Shown here: positions 24,356 to 24,612 of the stretch, piece by piece | Layout: each line of letters begins with the position of its first letter | How positions within the stretch are numbered: the stretch's first letter is position 1 | NCBI GenBank assembly: GCA_964581115.1 | Contig: CAZOMY010000041.1 | Span: forward strand, 1 to 24,612 | Length of the DNA stretch: 24,612 nt | Origin: 2-02-FULL-55-14 sp964581115 | GTDB taxonomy: Bacteria; Bacteroidota; Ignavibacteria; UBA10030 | Reading direction: 5' to 3' | Position numbers and translations under genes: made by a program | Notes under the pieces: generated by a model | Databases searched by the model: none | The model's input: the letters and a program-made list of their open reading frames with translations, nothing else | What the model was told of the DNA's origin: nothing

Positions 24356-24612
24356 TTAATTGGGAGTGATGCGTAGGCGGGCGGCCGAATCCTTCAATTC
24401 TGAGGGATTTGAGCCGTATTTCGCGTGGAAGGCTTTTGCAAAATGAGAAAGGTTCTGGAACCCGACCTCGTAGGCGATCTCCGAGACCGTCCCGGCCTTC
24501 TGTTGGATGAGGCTGTGCGCCCGTTGGAGACGCAGGTCGCGGATGATCTCCCCGGTGCTCATGCCGGTGATCGCCTTCAACTTCCGGTGGAGCGTCATCC
24601 GGCTGACGGCCG
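24356..24612 (-). CDS. AraC-family transcriptional regulator, C-terminal part (runs off the right edge)
   Basis: Only the C-terminal DNA-binding domain is in the window. Reading continues in frame through the last bases (AVSRMTLHRKLKAITGMS), which is the first HTH of an AraC domain, so the internal Met is not the start. The second HTH follows: IRDLRLQRAHSLIQQKAGTVSEIAYEVGFQNLSHFAKAFHAKYGSNPSEL. The TLHRKLKAITG form is common in regulators with large N-terminal sensor parts in Bacteroidota relatives, but that part lies outside. It is immediately upstream of the esterase gene on the same strand. Confidence 0.88.
   Translation of the reverse strand, partial: AVSRMTLHRKLKAITGMSTGEIIRDLRLQRAHSLIQQKAGTVSEIAYEVGFQNLSHFAKAFHAKYGSNPSELKDSAARLRITPN

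Noticed and set aside
24356..24598. Self-contained 80-residue HTH protein starting at the Met of MTLHRKLK
   Set aside because: The frame stays open to the window edge and the residues before it (AVSR) belong to the AraC first HTH, so it is a truncated view of a longer gene.
1..24612. tRNA, rRNA, CRISPR arrays, attachment sites or complete insertion sequences
   Set aside because: None were recognisable by eye in either strand; gene-free gaps are all under 300 bp and were inspected individually.

Overview
The window is GC-rich bacterial DNA, probably from a member of the Bacteroidota/Ignavibacteriota side of the FCB group. Two secreted proteins end in type A T9SS sorting domains with the QNYPNPFNP signature. 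There is also a TonB-dependent receptor with a carboxypeptidase-regulatory-like plug extension, and many lipobox signal peptides. A run of 100 N flanked by two identical 55-bp copies points to a draft, probably metagenome-derived, assembly. The lineage is inferred from gene families only.

Left part (about 1-11.8 kb): an acidic-polysaccharide utilisation locus. It holds a GH105 unsaturated uronyl hydrolase lipoprotein, a T9SS-secreted parallel beta-helix protein (possible lyase) and a TonB-dependent receptor. A divergently transcribed LacI-family regulator follows, then a GH88-GH2 pair joined by a 1-nt intergenic spacing. Two unsaturated-uronate hydrolases imply that the substrate is first cut by a polysaccharide lyase; the GH2 enzyme would trim neutral or glucuronyl side residues. 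No SusD-like partner is visible. The GH2 gene is interrupted by the N gap. Collapsing one 55-bp copy and the N run restores a single 811-residue frame, so the gene is probably intact in the organism. A strong TTGACT-N17-TATAAC promoter precedes lacI, and hairpin terminators follow lacI and the beta-helix gene. Between lacI and the GH2 gene lies a hairpin built of degenerate 7-bp units.

Middle (about 11.8-16.8 kb, plus strand): a small membrane lipoprotein and a DRE-TIM metallolyase resembling Re-citrate synthase. Then come a large membrane PAS-PAS-GAF histidine kinase and a single-haem CYDCH protein whose start overlaps the kinase stop. A perfect 7-4-7 inverted repeat lies upstream of the metallolyase.

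Right part (about 16.8-24.6 kb, minus strand): a probable five-gene operon. In order of transcription it encodes a T9SS-secreted Asp-box (BNR) propeller, an N-formylglutamate-amidohydrolase-like lipoprotein, an NTF2-like lipoprotein, a metallo-beta-lactamase-fold hydrolase and a beta-rich lipoprotein. Upstream of it lies an erythromycin-esterase-family lipoprotein. This has an AraC-type regulator on one side (running off the right edge) and a frameshifted AraC remnant on the other.

The best leads are the beta-helix/GH105/GH88/GH2 locus without SusD, the Asp-box/amidohydrolase/MBL operon of unknown purpose, the Re-citrate-synthase-like gene, the heptamer hairpin and the AraC remnant.
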